Below are positions 7,587 through 16,622 of a stretch of DNA of 64,000 nt, in pieces. How positions within the stretch are numbered: position 1 is the stretch's first letter; each line of letters opens with the position of its first letter. The notes beneath the pieces are model-generated. The model saw only the letters and a list, made by a program, of their open reading frames with translations. It ran no database searches and had not been told where the DNA came from. The translations under genes and the position numbers were made by a program. Source of the DNA: an uncultured Anaeromusa sp. (lineage in GTDB: Bacteria; Bacillota; Negativicutes; Anaeromusales; Anaeromusaceae); NCBI RefSeq assembly GCF_963676855.1, contig NZ_OY781460.1, positions 2,592,501-2,656,500 on the forward strand, in the 5' to 3' direction.

Positions 7587-9377
7587 CTATCGTGTGAACG
7601 CATTTGCATGCAATTGATCAATCTCATGTTTAATTCGCTGACTTTCTGCTAATTCCTGCAAAAAGCGGCTATCCCCCAAACGTTCTAATTCATCAGCCCT
7701 CAGGCGATGTTGCTCATACCTGCGGCGCAAGCCCGCAATATGCATGGTACGGATGCAATCGTCGACAAACGCAATGCGGTCTCCTTCCGGCAAAGGCTGT
7801 AAGGCAATACCGGAAATAAGACTTTGTTGCTTTTCCTGCAACGAATAAAGCCAGCGTTGCAAGCTTCCTTCTCCTTGCCGTTGCTGCATATAAAGACCGG
7901 AAAACAATTCCCGCCAAATAGTATCTTCCAGTTCCTCCTCTGGCAGTTGCGCTTCGACATAAGAAATCAGCGATTCCTCTTCTAAGATAAACCGCAATAG
8001 CAACCGCAAAGCCTCCTGCTCCGCATTTCGACTTTGCTTGTTAACTACAATGGCCCTTCCGGCTCTTCTTGACGAATTTCCTGAGAGCTTTTTTACTTCC
8101 GCACGAATGGCGGTCTCATCAATTTCCAGCATTTCCGCCAACTTACGAATATACGCGTCTGCCTCAACCGCACTGTCTGCTGTTGCCAACAGCGGAGCCA
8201 TTTCAGATACCACAGCCACTTTGCCTGCCAATGTTCCTGTATCTTGTTTACGCAGCGCATAACGCAGATGAAATTCCAGAAGGGGCAGAGCATCCTGCAA
8301 CAACTGTTTAAATTCATCAGTGCCATGCCGTCGTAAAAAATCGTCAGGATCTTTACCGTCAGGCAAAACAACTACTTTCAAGACCGCTCCGCAGTCTCTA
8401 ACCGTATGCAAAGCCCGCAAAATAGCTTCTTGCCCTGCATTATCGCTATCATAAGCAAAAAGCATTTCCGTTGTTACTCTAGCTAATTGCTTAGCCTGTT
8501 GCGGGGTAAAAGCAGTCCCCAGCGAAGCCACTACTTGAGAAAAGCCCGCCTGGTGCGCTGCAATCGCGTCCATATATCCTTCGACAACCACTGCTTGTTT
8601 TCCTTGCTTAATTGTAGGTGCTGCCAAATGATATGCATATAAGACATGGCGTTTGTTAAACAATGTCGTTTCAGGAGAATTCAAGTATTTAGGATGACTA
8701 TCATCCAAAACACGACCGCCAAAACCAATCACGCGCCCTTGATAATCCCAAATCGGGAACATCAAGCGATTACGAAAGCGGTCATAGAGCCCGCCTCGGG
8801 GGCGTTCCTGAGCCAACCCAGCTTCCAGTAAAGAGGCTTCCGTAACGCCACGCCGCGCAAGAGCGCCGACGAGTTTATCCCATTGCGGCGGCGCAAAACC
8901 CAGTTGAAACGTTTCTATCGTCTCTTCCGTAATGCCGCGGCGCTTTAAATACTCGCGCGCTTCCTTGCCGTAGTTTGTCTTAGTCAGGCAAGAGTGGAAA
9001 AAGTCCCGCGCCAGCATGTTCGCCTGAAACTGCGCTTGCCGCGCCCTCTCTCGTTCCAACTCTTGCGGCGAGCGTTCCTGCTCCGGCATCGGTATGTGCA
9101 ACTTCTCAGCTAATAGTTTCACCGCTTCTGGGAACGTAATGTTTTCCACTTTCATTAGAAACTGAAAAACGTCGCCACCGGATTGACAGCCAAAGCAGAA
9201 AAAAAAGCCTTTATCTTCGGACACTGAAAAAGAAGGAGTTTTTTCCTGATGGAACGGACAGCAACCCCAATGATTACGTCCCTTGCGTTTCAGCGGCACA
9301 TAATCAGAGACAACACTGACGATGTTGCTTTCCGAGCGCAGACGTTCCAAAAAGCCTTCCCGTACAGCATCTCTCAT
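7587..9377 (-). CDS. dnaG: DNA primase
   Basis: Synthesises RNA primers at the replication fork with the DnaB helicase. 596 residues. The N-terminal CHC2 zinc ribbon is visible as GCCPFHQEKTPSF followed by FFFCFGCQSGGD. The TOPRIM catalytic core includes VVVEGYMDAIAAHQAG and LFAYDSDNAGQEA with acidic metal ligands. The C-terminal helicase-binding domain is divergent, as usual. The ATG at 9377 has only a weak GTGAG site. The 179-base gap upstream contains no clear gene; a weak CCGG hairpin near 9413-9440 is unconvincing as a terminator. Confidence 0.96.
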   Translation of the reverse strand: MRDAVREGFLERLRSESNIVSVVSDYVPLKRKGRNHWGCCPFHQEKTPSFSVSEDKGFFFCFGCQSGGDVFQFLMKVENITFPEAVKLLAEKLHIPMPEQERSPQELERERARQAQFQANMLARDFFHSCLTKTNYGKEAREYLKRRGITEETIETFQLGFAPPQWDKLVGALARRGVTEASLLEAGLAQERPRGGLYDRFRNRLMFPIWDYQGRVIGFGGRVLDDSHPKYLNSPETTLFNKRHVLYAYHLAAPTIKQGKQAVVVEGYMDAIAAHQAGFSQVVASLGTAFTPQQAKQLARVTTEMLFAYDSDNAGQEAILRALHTVRDCGAVLKVVVLPDGKDPDDFLRRHGTDEFKQLLQDALPLLEFHLRYALRKQDTGTLAGKVAVVSEMAPLLATADSAVEADAYIRKLAEMLEIDETAIRAEVKKLSGNSSRRAGRAIVVNKQSRNAEQEALRLLLRFILEEESLISYVEAQLPEEELEDTIWRELFSGLYMQQRQGEGSLQRWLYSLQEKQQSLISGIALQPLPEGDRIAFVDDCIRTMHIAGLRRRYEQHRLRADELERLGDSRFLQELAESQRIKHEIDQLHANAFTR

Positions 9378-9556
9378 GAATTCTCACTACCTATTTCTTA
9401 ATTTTTCTTTAAAATACCGGTCATCCATGCCGGTTTGTTAGTATTCTACATCTCCAACCATATTCCTGCCGAAAAGATACATTCACAAAAAAACAGTTTT
9501 TTCTTTCGATTCAAACAGCTGTTTTTACACTAAGCAAGGCTTAGTACATCTGCGAT

Positions 9557-10564
9557 TTATCGGTCACAGCCATGACCCCAGCGCACAGGAATGAAACATC
9601 GTTCAAATAGGTGAATGGCATACTGGTCGGTCAAGCCGGCAATATAATCCACCACCGTAGTCTCTCGGCCCCACTTCTCCTCTCGTTCCTGGAACTCCAA
9701 GGGAAGTTGATCCGGATGCTTCAAAAAGAAAGCAAAGAGGTTTTGGATGATGTACTGGCCTTTTTTTCGTTCTTCCTCCAACGGAGATGCCCGATAAATC
9801 CGTGCAAACATAAACGCTCGAAACTCATCCATAGCCTGTTGAACCGTTGGGGAAAAGCCGATCTTCCTCTTACCTTGCGACTGATCAATCATATCGGTCA
9901 CCATAACGGTAATCATATCCGATGTTTTGTTTCCTAAATGTGTTTTTACAAAGCCAGGCAAATCCTGGGGCTGCACCATGCCTGCCCGAATACCGTCGTC
10001 ATAGTCGTGACACAAATACGCCACCCGATCTCCCCGTCTCACAATGCCGCCTTCCAGCGTCAAGGGCTCCTCGGCGCCGGTATGGTGCAAAATTCCGTCA
10101 CGTACTTCCCCCGTCAAATTCAAGCCTTGTCCATTCCGCTCTAAATGATCTACAACGCGCAAGCTTTGCTCATTATGGTGAAAATGTCCAACCAAGTCGC
10201 GCAAAGCCTCTTCGCCTGCATGACCAAACGGCGTGTGACCTACATCGTGCCCTAAGGCAATCGCTTCCACCAAATCTTCATTTAAAGCAAGGCCTCTGGC
10301 AATCGTTCGTGAAATCTGAGCGACTTCGAGGCTATGGGTCATACGCATACGATAGTGGTCTTCTGGAGCGATATAAACCTGCGTCTTATGCTTCAAACGG
10401 CGAAACGATTTACTATGAATAATCCGATCTCGATCTCGCTGAAAGGCGGTACGAATCGGGCATTCCTCCTCGGGCCGTTGTCGAACTGCCGTTTGACTAT
10501 AACTTGCATGAGACGCCAAAATCTTTCGTTCCAATTCCTCACTGCGCTCGCGAAGCTTCATCAT
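9557..10564 (-). CDS. dgt: dGTP triphosphohydrolase-like HD protein
   Basis: HD-domain deoxyguanosinetriphosphate triphosphohydrolase-like protein (short type-2 form), 335 residues. It hydrolyses dNTPs to nucleoside plus triphosphate in related enzymes. Key elements: RDRDRIIHSKSFRRLKHKTQ, the HD ligands in MTHSLEVAQISRTIARG, then ALGHDVGHTPFGHAGE, and YLCHDYDDG later. The ATG at 10564 lies just after GGAGGAGGGACGGC. It sits upstream of dnaG-rpoD, a common Firmicute arrangement, and is divergent from the lptA-like gene. Confidence 0.9.
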   Translation of the reverse strand: MMKLRERSEELERKILASHASYSQTAVRQRPEEECPIRTAFQRDRDRIIHSKSFRRLKHKTQVYIAPEDHYRMRMTHSLEVAQISRTIARGLALNEDLVEAIALGHDVGHTPFGHAGEEALRDLVGHFHHNEQSLRVVDHLERNGQGLNLTGEVRDGILHHTGAEEPLTLEGGIVRRGDRVAYLCHDYDDGIRAGMVQPQDLPGFVKTHLGNKTSDMITVMVTDMIDQSQGKRKIGFSPTVQQAMDEFRAFMFARIYRASPLEEERKKGQYIIQNLFAFFLKHPDQLPLEFQEREEKWGRETTVVDYIAGLTDQYAIHLFERCFIPVRWGHGCDR

Positions 10565-10592
10565 GCCGTCCCTCCTCCTTGCCTTCCTCTTG

Positions 10593-10601
10593 TGCTATAA
10601 T
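10593..10601 (+). promoter_or_regulatory. Extended -10 promoter of the lptA-like gene
   Basis: TGCTATAAT (TGn plus a perfect -10 hexamer) lies 49 bases before the start codon; no convincing -35 is seen. A divergent minus-strand signal (TTTACA at 10623-10628) may serve dgt. Confidence 0.5.
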
Positions 10602-10649
10602 AAAAGAAAGTAGGCTTTTGCTTGTAAAATAAGAAAGGAAGGTTATACT

Positions 10650-11132
10650 ATGAAATCAAAACACATTTTAGCAAGTCTTCTTGCTTGCTTTCTAGTTCTT
10701 GTTTCGGTAACACCGGTAGTTTCGGCAGCGTTCCCTGCCATTCAAGCCGACCAGCAGTATTTCGACATCAAAAGCGGTTTGCATGTATTAAAAGGAAATG
10801 TGACGATCAGCCATAGCGGGCGTGTTGTCACCGCTGGCGAAGCACGCACAAACATGTTAGAGGTCTGGGCCTCAGACAATGTCACCTTTACGCAAGATGA
10901 TATTACTTTCCGCGGCGACTCCGTCTATGTCAACATTCCCAACAACACGGCAAAAATCACCGGCAATGTTAGTTACAGCGACAATGCCACAAGCATACAA
11001 GCGCAACAAGTAGAATACGACTGGAATTCTAAAATTGCCACATTTACTGGTCAAGTCAAAATAGTGCAAAACGGCACGACTTCTTCACAAGAACAAGCTC
11101 GCTACCATGTAATTGAGCACACTTTGCTTTAA
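10650..11132 (+). CDS. LptA/OstA-like secreted protein
   Basis: 160 residues with a signal peptide at 1-26 (charged start MKSKH, hydrophobic core, then VVSA cleavage site). The rest is short beta-strand repeats typical of the OstA/LptA beta-jellyroll, with phrases such as LKGNVTISHSGRVVTAGEA, RGDSVYVNIPNN and FTGQVKIVQNG. LptA proteins bridge the periplasm and carry LPS to the outer membrane. A single gene without lptB, lptC, lptF or lptG beside it is seen here. Its presence in a Firmicute gene background suggests a diderm Negativicute. RBS GAAAGGAAGG before the ATG. Confidence 0.8.
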   Translation: MKSKHILASLLACFLVLVSVTPVVSAAFPAIQADQQYFDIKSGLHVLKGNVTISHSGRVVTAGEARTNMLEVWASDNVTFTQDDITFRGDSVYVNIPNNTAKITGNVSYSDNATSIQAQQVEYDWNSKIATFTGQVKIVQNGTTSSQEQARYHVIEHTLL

Positions 11133-11229
11133 GCAAGATATCCTATTCAATTCACCACAAACGCTGACCTAAAATATCTATCTCTCTATATTAATTATGC
11201 TTCCCATCGCTAATTCCCTGCTACTCTAC

Positions 11230-11259
11230 AAAAAGAGACCAAAAATAAGGTCTCTTTTT
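11230..11259. terminator. Bidirectional-looking terminator after the lptA-like gene
   Basis: AAAAAGAGACC (11230-11240) and GGTCTCTTTTT (11249-11259), followed by CTTTG. It lies 98 bases past the lptA-like stop; the gap 11133-11387 otherwise holds only the inverted repeat at 11324-11361. Confidence 0.8.
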
Positions 11260-11323
11260 CTTTGTTCACAACACAAAAAAAGACCGAGATAGAACAAAAT
11301 ACCACCAAGGATAACTCTTGTTG

Positions 11324-11361
11324 AAAAGTGAATTTTCGAACTAATGGTTTGTTTCACTTTT
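11324..11361. promoter_or_regulatory. Inverted repeat before the glycerol dehydrogenase gene
   Basis: AAAAGTGAA (11324-11332) and TTCACTTTT (11353-11361) are perfect 9-base arms separated by 20 bases, ending 26 bases before the start codon. It could be an operator or a 5' UTR hairpin; no regulator gene is adjacent. Confidence 0.35.
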
Positions 11362-11387
11362 AGTAAGAGGAAAGAGGAGGTCGTGTT

Positions 11388-12488
11388 GTGAACAAAGTAA
11401 TGATTTCCCCTGGTCGCTATGTCCAAGGCAGCGGCGCTGTTACCCAATTGGGCCAACATGTAAAGTTGCTGGGGTCTACAGCCATGGTCATTGGCGGAAA
11501 AAGAGGCCTGTCCAGCGTACAGGATGCGGTGCACGCCAGTTTCGAAGCAGAAGACATAGGCTGCCACTTTGAAGTATTTCAAGGAGAATGTTCCCGTGAA
11601 GAAATCCAACGTTTAAGTGATATTGCTCAAAAATATAACGCGGATGTTATCGTCGGCATCGGCGGCGGTAAAGCCTTAGATACCGCAAAGGCGGTTGGTC
11701 ATCATTTGAAATTCCCCACTGCCATCGTCCCCACCATCGCTGCAACAGACGCCCCTTGCAGCGCATTGTCTGTCATTTATACTTCGGATGGAACTTTTGA
11801 ATCCTATTTGGTTTTGCCCAAAAACCCCGATTTAGTCCTCGTCGACACCGCAGTAATTGCTAAATCTCCTGTGCGCCTTTTGGTTTCCGGCATGGGCGAT
11901 GCGCTAGCTACCTGGTTTGAAGCTGATGCCTGTTCACAAGCTTTGGCAGGCAATCTGCCTGGCGGCCGCACAACCACTGCGGCCCTGCAACTGGCACGCC
12001 TATGTTACGACCTGTTGCTGCAATTCGGCTACCAAGCTAAAACCGCCGTCGAATGCGGCGTAGCCACCGAAGCGGTGGAAAAAGTAGTAGAAGCCAATAC
12101 TCTCCTTAGCGGCCTTGGTTTTGAAAGTTCCGGCCTAGCTGCGGCGCACGCCATCCACAACGGCTTCACTGTGTTGGAAGAAACACATCACGCTTATCAT
12201 GGTGAAAAAGTTGCTTTTGGCACCTTAGTACAGCTGGTTCTGGAAAACCGTTCCCGTGAAGAATTGAATGAAGTTATCGGCTTTTGCTTAAACGTAGGCT
12301 TACCGGTAACCCTCGCCGACATCGGCGTCACTTCGCCTACCCCGGAACAACTGATGCAAGTAGCGCAAGCATCTTGCGTCGAAGGGGAAACCATCCACAA
12401 TGAGCCGTTTCCAGTTACGCCGGAAGCTGTCTATGCCGCCATCTTGACGGCCGATTCGTTAGGCCGCAAGATAAAAAAACTCGCCTAA
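11388..12488 (+). CDS. gldA: Glycerol dehydrogenase family protein
   Basis: NAD-dependent, metal (Zn) polyol dehydrogenase of the iron-type alcohol dehydrogenase superfamily, oxidising glycerol to dihydroxyacetone or a related reaction. 366 residues. The nucleotide-binding segment VGIGGGKALDTAKAVG and VPTIAATDAPCSALSVIY are characteristic of GldA. Metal ligands fit GMGDALATWFEADAC, AAAHAIHNGF and HAYHGEKVAFG. The GTG at 11388 has AAAGAGGAGG nine bases upstream. It stands alone, flanked by terminators, with no dihydroxyacetone kinase nearby. Confidence 0.88.
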   Translation: MNKVMISPGRYVQGSGAVTQLGQHVKLLGSTAMVIGGKRGLSSVQDAVHASFEAEDIGCHFEVFQGECSREEIQRLSDIAQKYNADVIVGIGGGKALDTAKAVGHHLKFPTAIVPTIAATDAPCSALSVIYTSDGTFESYLVLPKNPDLVLVDTAVIAKSPVRLLVSGMGDALATWFEADACSQALAGNLPGGRTTTAALQLARLCYDLLLQFGYQAKTAVECGVATEAVEKVVEANTLLSGLGFESSGLAAAHAIHNGFTVLEETHHAYHGEKVAFGTLVQLVLENRSREELNEVIGFCLNVGLPVTLADIGVTSPTPEQLMQVAQASCVEGETIHNEPFPVTPEAVYAAILTADSLGRKIKKLA

Positions 12489-12497
12489 CAGAAATGT

Positions 12498-12533
12498 AAA
12501 AAACCCTGAGCTCTTCTAGGGCTCAGGGTTTTT
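12498..12533. terminator. Bidirectional terminator between gldA and glyS
   Basis: AAAAACCCTGAGC (from 12498) pairs with GCTCAGGGTTTTT (12521-12533). It serves the two convergent genes. Confidence 0.88.
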
Positions 12534-12555
12534 CATTGCTTTACCAAGCCTCTTT

Positions 12556-14619
12556 TTAGGCGACAATCACTTTTCCCAAATCACCAATTCCGGAAGCAAG
12601 AGAAACAACCTGTTTTAGTAAAGCTAAACGATTTGTTTTTACTTCTTCATCTGGATCCATAACCATTACCGCTTCAAAGAAAGCATGAATCGGATCGGCT
12701 AAGGTCGCCAATTCCGCCAGCACTTGCTTGTAGTCACGTTGCTGAGAGCTGGCCGCAATCCCTATTTTGGCTTTTTGATAAGCAGCATACAGATTTCTCT
12801 CTTCGTCCGCCACAAAAGAGGTCTCTTTGATTTCATCCCGTGTAGCATGTTTTACCAAATTGGCCGCACGCGTCAAAGCCTGCACCGCTTTTTTCAGGGA
12901 ATCACCTTCGGCAACAGTCTGCAACGCCTTTGCTTTCACCCAGGACTCATAGAGCACATCGGTATCACCTTCCAAAACGGCATCTACTAGATCATAGCGC
13001 ACATTTTGTTCTAACAACAGGTTTTTCAAACGCAACCGGAAAAACTCGGCCACATCTTGTTGCAGTTTATCCTGCACCTTGGCATCTGTCAGTTGCAACT
13101 GCTCCAACGCATACTGCACCATGGCCCGCAAAGAAAATGCATAAGGCGCCGCCAAGAGCGTGCTGAGTATTCCTTGAGCTTGCCGCCGCAGCGCATAGGG
13201 ATCTTGCGATCCTGTCGGGATCAAGCCACGGCTGAAAGTAGCCACAATATTATCCAACTTATCTGCGATGCTCACAAGACGGCCCGGCATTCCTTGCGGA
13301 AGCTCGTCTCCGGCAAAGCGCGGCAAATAATGCTCATAAATGCCTTCTGCCACCGCAGCATCCTCGCCGTTAAGCTTGGCATATTCCCGTCCCATGATGC
13401 CCTGTAGTTCCGTAAACTCGCAGACCATACCGGTTACTAAGTCAGCTTTGGCCAGATAGGCGGTCCGCTCCACCTGCTTCAGCGTCGCCGTATCCGCCTG
13501 CAGCACGTTCCCCAACTGCAGTGCCGCCGCTTGCACCCGCAACACTTTGTCATGCATCGTTCCCAGACCATCTTGGAAAACGATGCTTTTCAGACGCTCT
13601 ACACGCTGTTCCAACGTCCCCTTCTGATCTTCCGTATAAAAGAAACGGGCATCGGCCAACCGGGCGCGCAACACCCGCTCATTGCCATGACGGACAACCT
13701 CCAAGTGTTCTTTACCTCCATTGCGGACCGTAATGAACAAAGGCAAAAGTTTGCCGTCCTGATCTAAAACCGGGAAATAACGCTGATGCTCTTTCATCGG
13801 AGTAATAACTGCCTCTTGAGGCAGCTCCAAATATTCTTCCTCAAAGCGACCGCATAAAGCAGTGGGGTATTCGACCAAATGAACTACCTCTTCCAGCAGT
13901 TCCTCGTCCATTGCGACCACGCCGTTCTGTTCCCGAGCTGTTTCCTCCAGTTGTTGACGAATGATGCTGCGACGCTTTTCCGGATCCGCCAAGACAAAAT
14001 TACGACTCAGAGACTCTTCATAAGCGGCTGCTTCGGTAATAGTAATTTCTTTTGCTCCCAAGAAGCGATGTCCCCGCGACACGCGCCCGCTGACCACACC
14101 AGTCACTTCCAGCGGCACAATATCCTGTCCGTACAAAGCTACCAACCAACGGATAGGACGGACAAAACGCATGTCCAAATCGCCCCAATGCATGTTTTTA
14201 GGAAAATTAAGTTTGTGCAGCAACTCCAGCAGCAATTCCGGCAGCAATTCTGCTGTAGCCTTTCCTTGCTCATGAATTTGCGCATACACATAGCCGTCTC
14301 GCTCCACCAGCTCCGTTACATCTACACCCTGACCTCTGGCAAAGCCTTGTCCCGCTTTCGTCGGTTTTCCTTCTGTATCAAAAGCAATACGCACCGAAGG
14401 ACCTTTGTTTTCACTTTCACGGTCTTCTTGCCGCTCCGTCAGATTGCGAACCAACACCGCCATTCTGCGCGGCGTACCGAACACGTGAATATCTCCATGC
14501 TCTAGACGCAGCTCTTGCAAACGCAGACTGCTATACTCGGTCAACTGCTGCAGAATGCCTTTCATAAAACGTGCCGGAATCTCTTCCGTACCGATTTCAA
14601 ATAGTAAATCCCTAGCCAT
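12556..14619 (-). CDS. glyS: Glycyl-tRNA synthetase beta subunit
   Basis: Beta subunit of the heterotetrameric class IIc glycyl-tRNA synthetase, 687 residues. It recognises tRNA-Gly. The N-terminus [18 protein letters not shown] is the family signature. [12 protein letters not shown] and [12 protein letters not shown] follow, and an HD-like region and a C-terminal DALR anticodon-binding region complete it. The start overlaps the glyQ stop by 8 bases. Expression is controlled by the glycine T-box in front of glyQ. Confidence 0.97.
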   Translation of the reverse strand: MARDLLFEIGTEEIPARFMKGILQQLTEYSSLRLQELRLEHGDIHVFGTPRRMAVLVRNLTERQEDRESENKGPSVRIAFDTEGKPTKAGQGFARGQGVDVTELVERDGYVYAQIHEQGKATAELLPELLLELLHKLNFPKNMHWGDLDMRFVRPIRWLVALYGQDIVPLEVTGVVSGRVSRGHRFLGAKEITITEAAAYEESLSRNFVLADPEKRRSIIRQQLEETAREQNGVVAMDEELLEEVVHLVEYPTALCGRFEEEYLELPQEAVITPMKEHQRYFPVLDQDGKLLPLFITVRNGGKEHLEVVRHGNERVLRARLADARFFYTEDQKGTLEQRVERLKSIVFQDGLGTMHDKVLRVQAAALQLGNVLQADTATLKQVERTAYLAKADLVTGMVCEFTELQGIMGREYAKLNGEDAAVAEGIYEHYLPRFAGDELPQGMPGRLVSIADKLDNIVATFSRGLIPTGSQDPYALRRQAQGILSTLLAAPYAFSLRAMVQYALEQLQLTDAKVQDKLQQDVAEFFRLRLKNLLLEQNVRYDLVDAVLEGDTDVLYESWVKAKALQTVAEGDSLKKAVQALTRAANLVKHATRDEIKETSFVADEERNLYAAYQKAKIGIAASSQQRDYKQVLAELATLADPIHAFFEAVMVMDPDEEVKTNRLALLKQVVSLASGIGDLGKVIVA

Positions 14620-15502
14620 GCTGACAGTCTCCTTTCAACAGCGGATAGCCAAGAGCTTCGCGCTGTTCCAGATATCCTTGAGCGCACAAACGAGCCATAT
14701 TACGCACTCGGCCGATAAAGGCGGTTCTCTCGCTTACGCTGATGGCGCCTCTGGCGTCCAGCAGATTGAAAGAGTGAGAGCATTTCAGCACATAGTCATA
14801 GGCTGGCAGTACAAAGCCCGCTTCCAGTACCCGCACCGCTTCTTTCTCATAAAGATCAAACAAATGGAACAGCAGCGTTGTATCCGCCAATTCAAAATTG
14901 TAATGAGACTGCTCCACTTCGTTGCGATGAAACACATCTCCATACGAAACACCGTCAACCCACGTCAAGTCATATACATTTTCCACGCCTTGAATATACA
15001 TAGCCAGGCGTTCCAAGCCATAGGTGATTTCTACGGAAACCGGTTTGACATCAATACTGCCGACCTGTTGAAAATACGTGAACTGCGTAACTTCCATGCC
15101 GTCCAGCCAGACTTCCCAGCCCAGTCCCCAGGCGCCCAAAGTAGGCGACTCCCAGTTGTCTTCTACGAAACGGATGTCATGTTTTTCTGGTTCAACTCCC
15201 AGTTGCGCCAAGCTTTCCAAATAGAGCTCTTGTATATTGGCTGGCGACGGTTTAATAATTACTTGAAATTGGTGATGCTGAAACAGCCGATTGGGATTGT
15301 CCCCGTACCGTCCGTCAGCTGGACGCCGTGAAGGCTCCACATAAGCCACTTTCCAAGGTTCGGGGCCAAGGGCTCTCAAAAAGGTAGCCGGATTCATGGT
15401 TCCCGCACCTTTCTCCACATCATAGGGTTGTTGCAAAATACAATTTTGTTTAGCCCAAAAGGTTTGCAGCGTCAGGATAATTTCCTGAAAAGTCATAGCC
15501 AT
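14612..15502 (-). CDS. glyQ: Glycyl-tRNA synthetase alpha subunit
   Basis: Catalytic alpha subunit forming glycyl-adenylate, 296 residues. Signature segments: [59 protein letters not shown] and [14 protein letters not shown]. The ATG at 15502 follows AAGGAGGAAGTGACA; a reading to 15550 runs back into the T-box terminator and is not used. First gene of glyQS, 48 bases after the T-box terminator. Confidence 0.97.
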   Translation of the reverse strand: MAMTFQEIILTLQTFWAKQNCILQQPYDVEKGAGTMNPATFLRALGPEPWKVAYVEPSRRPADGRYGDNPNRLFQHHQFQVIIKPSPANIQELYLESLAQLGVEPEKHDIRFVEDNWESPTLGAWGLGWEVWLDGMEVTQFTYFQQVGSIDVKPVSVEITYGLERLAMYIQGVENVYDLTWVDGVSYGDVFHRNEVEQSHYNFELADTTLLFHLFDLYEKEAVRVLEAGFVLPAYDYVLKCSHSFNLLDARGAISVSERTAFIGRVRNMARLCAQGYLEQREALGYPLLKGDCQHG

Positions 15503-15550
15503 TGTCACTTCCTCCTTCGTTTTCTCTTGCCCTTGCCGAGACGCCGACAA

Positions 15551-15830
15551 ATAAAAGCAAAAAGCTCCCGTCTCTGCATCGCTTTCGCAATACAGGGACG
15601 GGAGTTAATCCCGCGGTTCCACCCTGCTTGACCGTCTAGCGGCCCGCCTTCGTTGTCCGGGTTTTACTATCTGCAAAAATCAATTTTCGCAAAGTTCCTC
15701 CCGCAGCTCCAGAATGCCTTCTTTCTCTTAAGAAACCTCAGTTTCCTAGCCAGGCTCTCACTGCCCCTAGCTCGCTGCCTGAGAAATACTACTTTCCTTC
15801 TTCACCTATCTCATTTGTGGCTTTAGGATA
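15551..15830 (-). promoter_or_regulatory. Glycine T-box leader
   Basis: tRNA-sensing riboswitch. The T-box proper, AGGGTGGAACCGCGG, is at 15611-15625 (minus). The terminator arms are ACTCCCGTC and GACGGGAG (15564-15605) with TTTTTGCTTTTATTT after. Distal stem I has the AGCGAGC and GTGAGAGCC elements. The likely specifier is GGC (15716-15718) in GAAGGCATT, a glycine codon. A weak promoter (TTGCGC, 17 bases, TATCCT at 15825-15830) fits the 5' end. Confidence 0.9.
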
Positions 15831-15863
15831 CCACAAAACACAAGACAGCGCAAGAATGAGCGC

Positions 15864-16622
15864 TTAGGAATTCCCCAACGCCGCTACTTGGCGGATGAAC
15901 GCCGTAGAACGCAAGGGACGTTCAATATGATGCTCCACGTACGATAAAAGCAACGCCTCTAACATAAGTAAAGCGTCCCGAGAAACCAAAAAGCCTTCCA
16001 TTTGTTCCCATTGCAAATGCAAAAATCGCTGCAACAATTCAGCAGCCCCCTCGGAAAATAACTTTTCCTCACTAGAACTATCCTGACATTGGCGGCAAAC
16101 AACACCACCCGCAGCCATATCAAACACAGCCGGCCAAACCAGTTCTTTCCCGCATTGCTGGCAGACTTCACAGGCAGGCTCCAGGCCTGCCAACGCAAAC
16201 AATTGCCACGAAGCAGCCAGCGTCACTAATCGAGGATTTCGTTCCTCCATGACGCGCAACACCCGCAAAAGCCATTCATAAATTTGCGGCTCCGCCTGCC
16301 GTTCGGGACAAAGTTCGGTAATCAGCTCCGCTAAAAAGCCAGTGTATGCCATACGATTCAAATCTTCCCGCAAGCCTTGAAAAGACTGTATCATTTCACA
16401 ACCCTTAACCGCTTCCACCTGCTTGCCTGCCAGCAAAGCCAGCTGTGTTTGCACAAAAGGTTGCAATCCTCCCGCCATTTGACTTCTAGGACGCCGCGCT
16501 CCATAGGCAATCGCAGTGATCAATCCGTACTCCTTGGAAAAGACGCGCACAAGCCGGTCCGCCTCCCCCCAATTGCGTACACTCAGCACAACTGCCTCTA
16601 CTTGATACCGTCCCGTTGTCAT
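15864..16622 (-). CDS. recO: DNA repair protein RecO
   Basis: Recombination mediator loading RecA onto SSB-coated gaps with RecR. 252 residues. N-terminal OB fold includes VEAVVLSVRNWGEADRLV and KEYGLITAIAYGARRPRS. A zinc-binding four-cysteine module is seen as CEVCQQCGKE and CRQCQ around residues 150-185. The start overlaps the upstream stop as ATGA, so it is coupled to the CNNM protein gene. The glyQS T-box promoter follows directly after the stop. Confidence 0.93.
   Translation of the reverse strand: MTTGRYQVEAVVLSVRNWGEADRLVRVFSKEYGLITAIAYGARRPRSQMAGGLQPFVQTQLALLAGKQVEAVKGCEMIQSFQGLREDLNRMAYTGFLAELITELCPERQAEPQIYEWLLRVLRVMEERNPRLVTLAASWQLFALAGLEPACEVCQQCGKELVWPAVFDMAAGGVVCRQCQDSSSEEKLFSEGAAELLQRFLHLQWEQMEGFLVSRDALLMLEALLLSYVEHHIERPLRSTAFIRQVAALGNS

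Noticed and set aside
9413..9440. Possible terminator before dnaG
   Set aside because: Only a CCGG/CCGG stem of four or five pairs, with no T-run.
13879..14505. 208-codon plus-strand open frame
   Set aside because: Antisense to glyS with no start signal or domain.
14555..15331. 258-codon plus-strand open frame
   Set aside because: Entirely antisense to glyQ and glyS, both of which carry full family signatures. The translated product has no recognisable motif.
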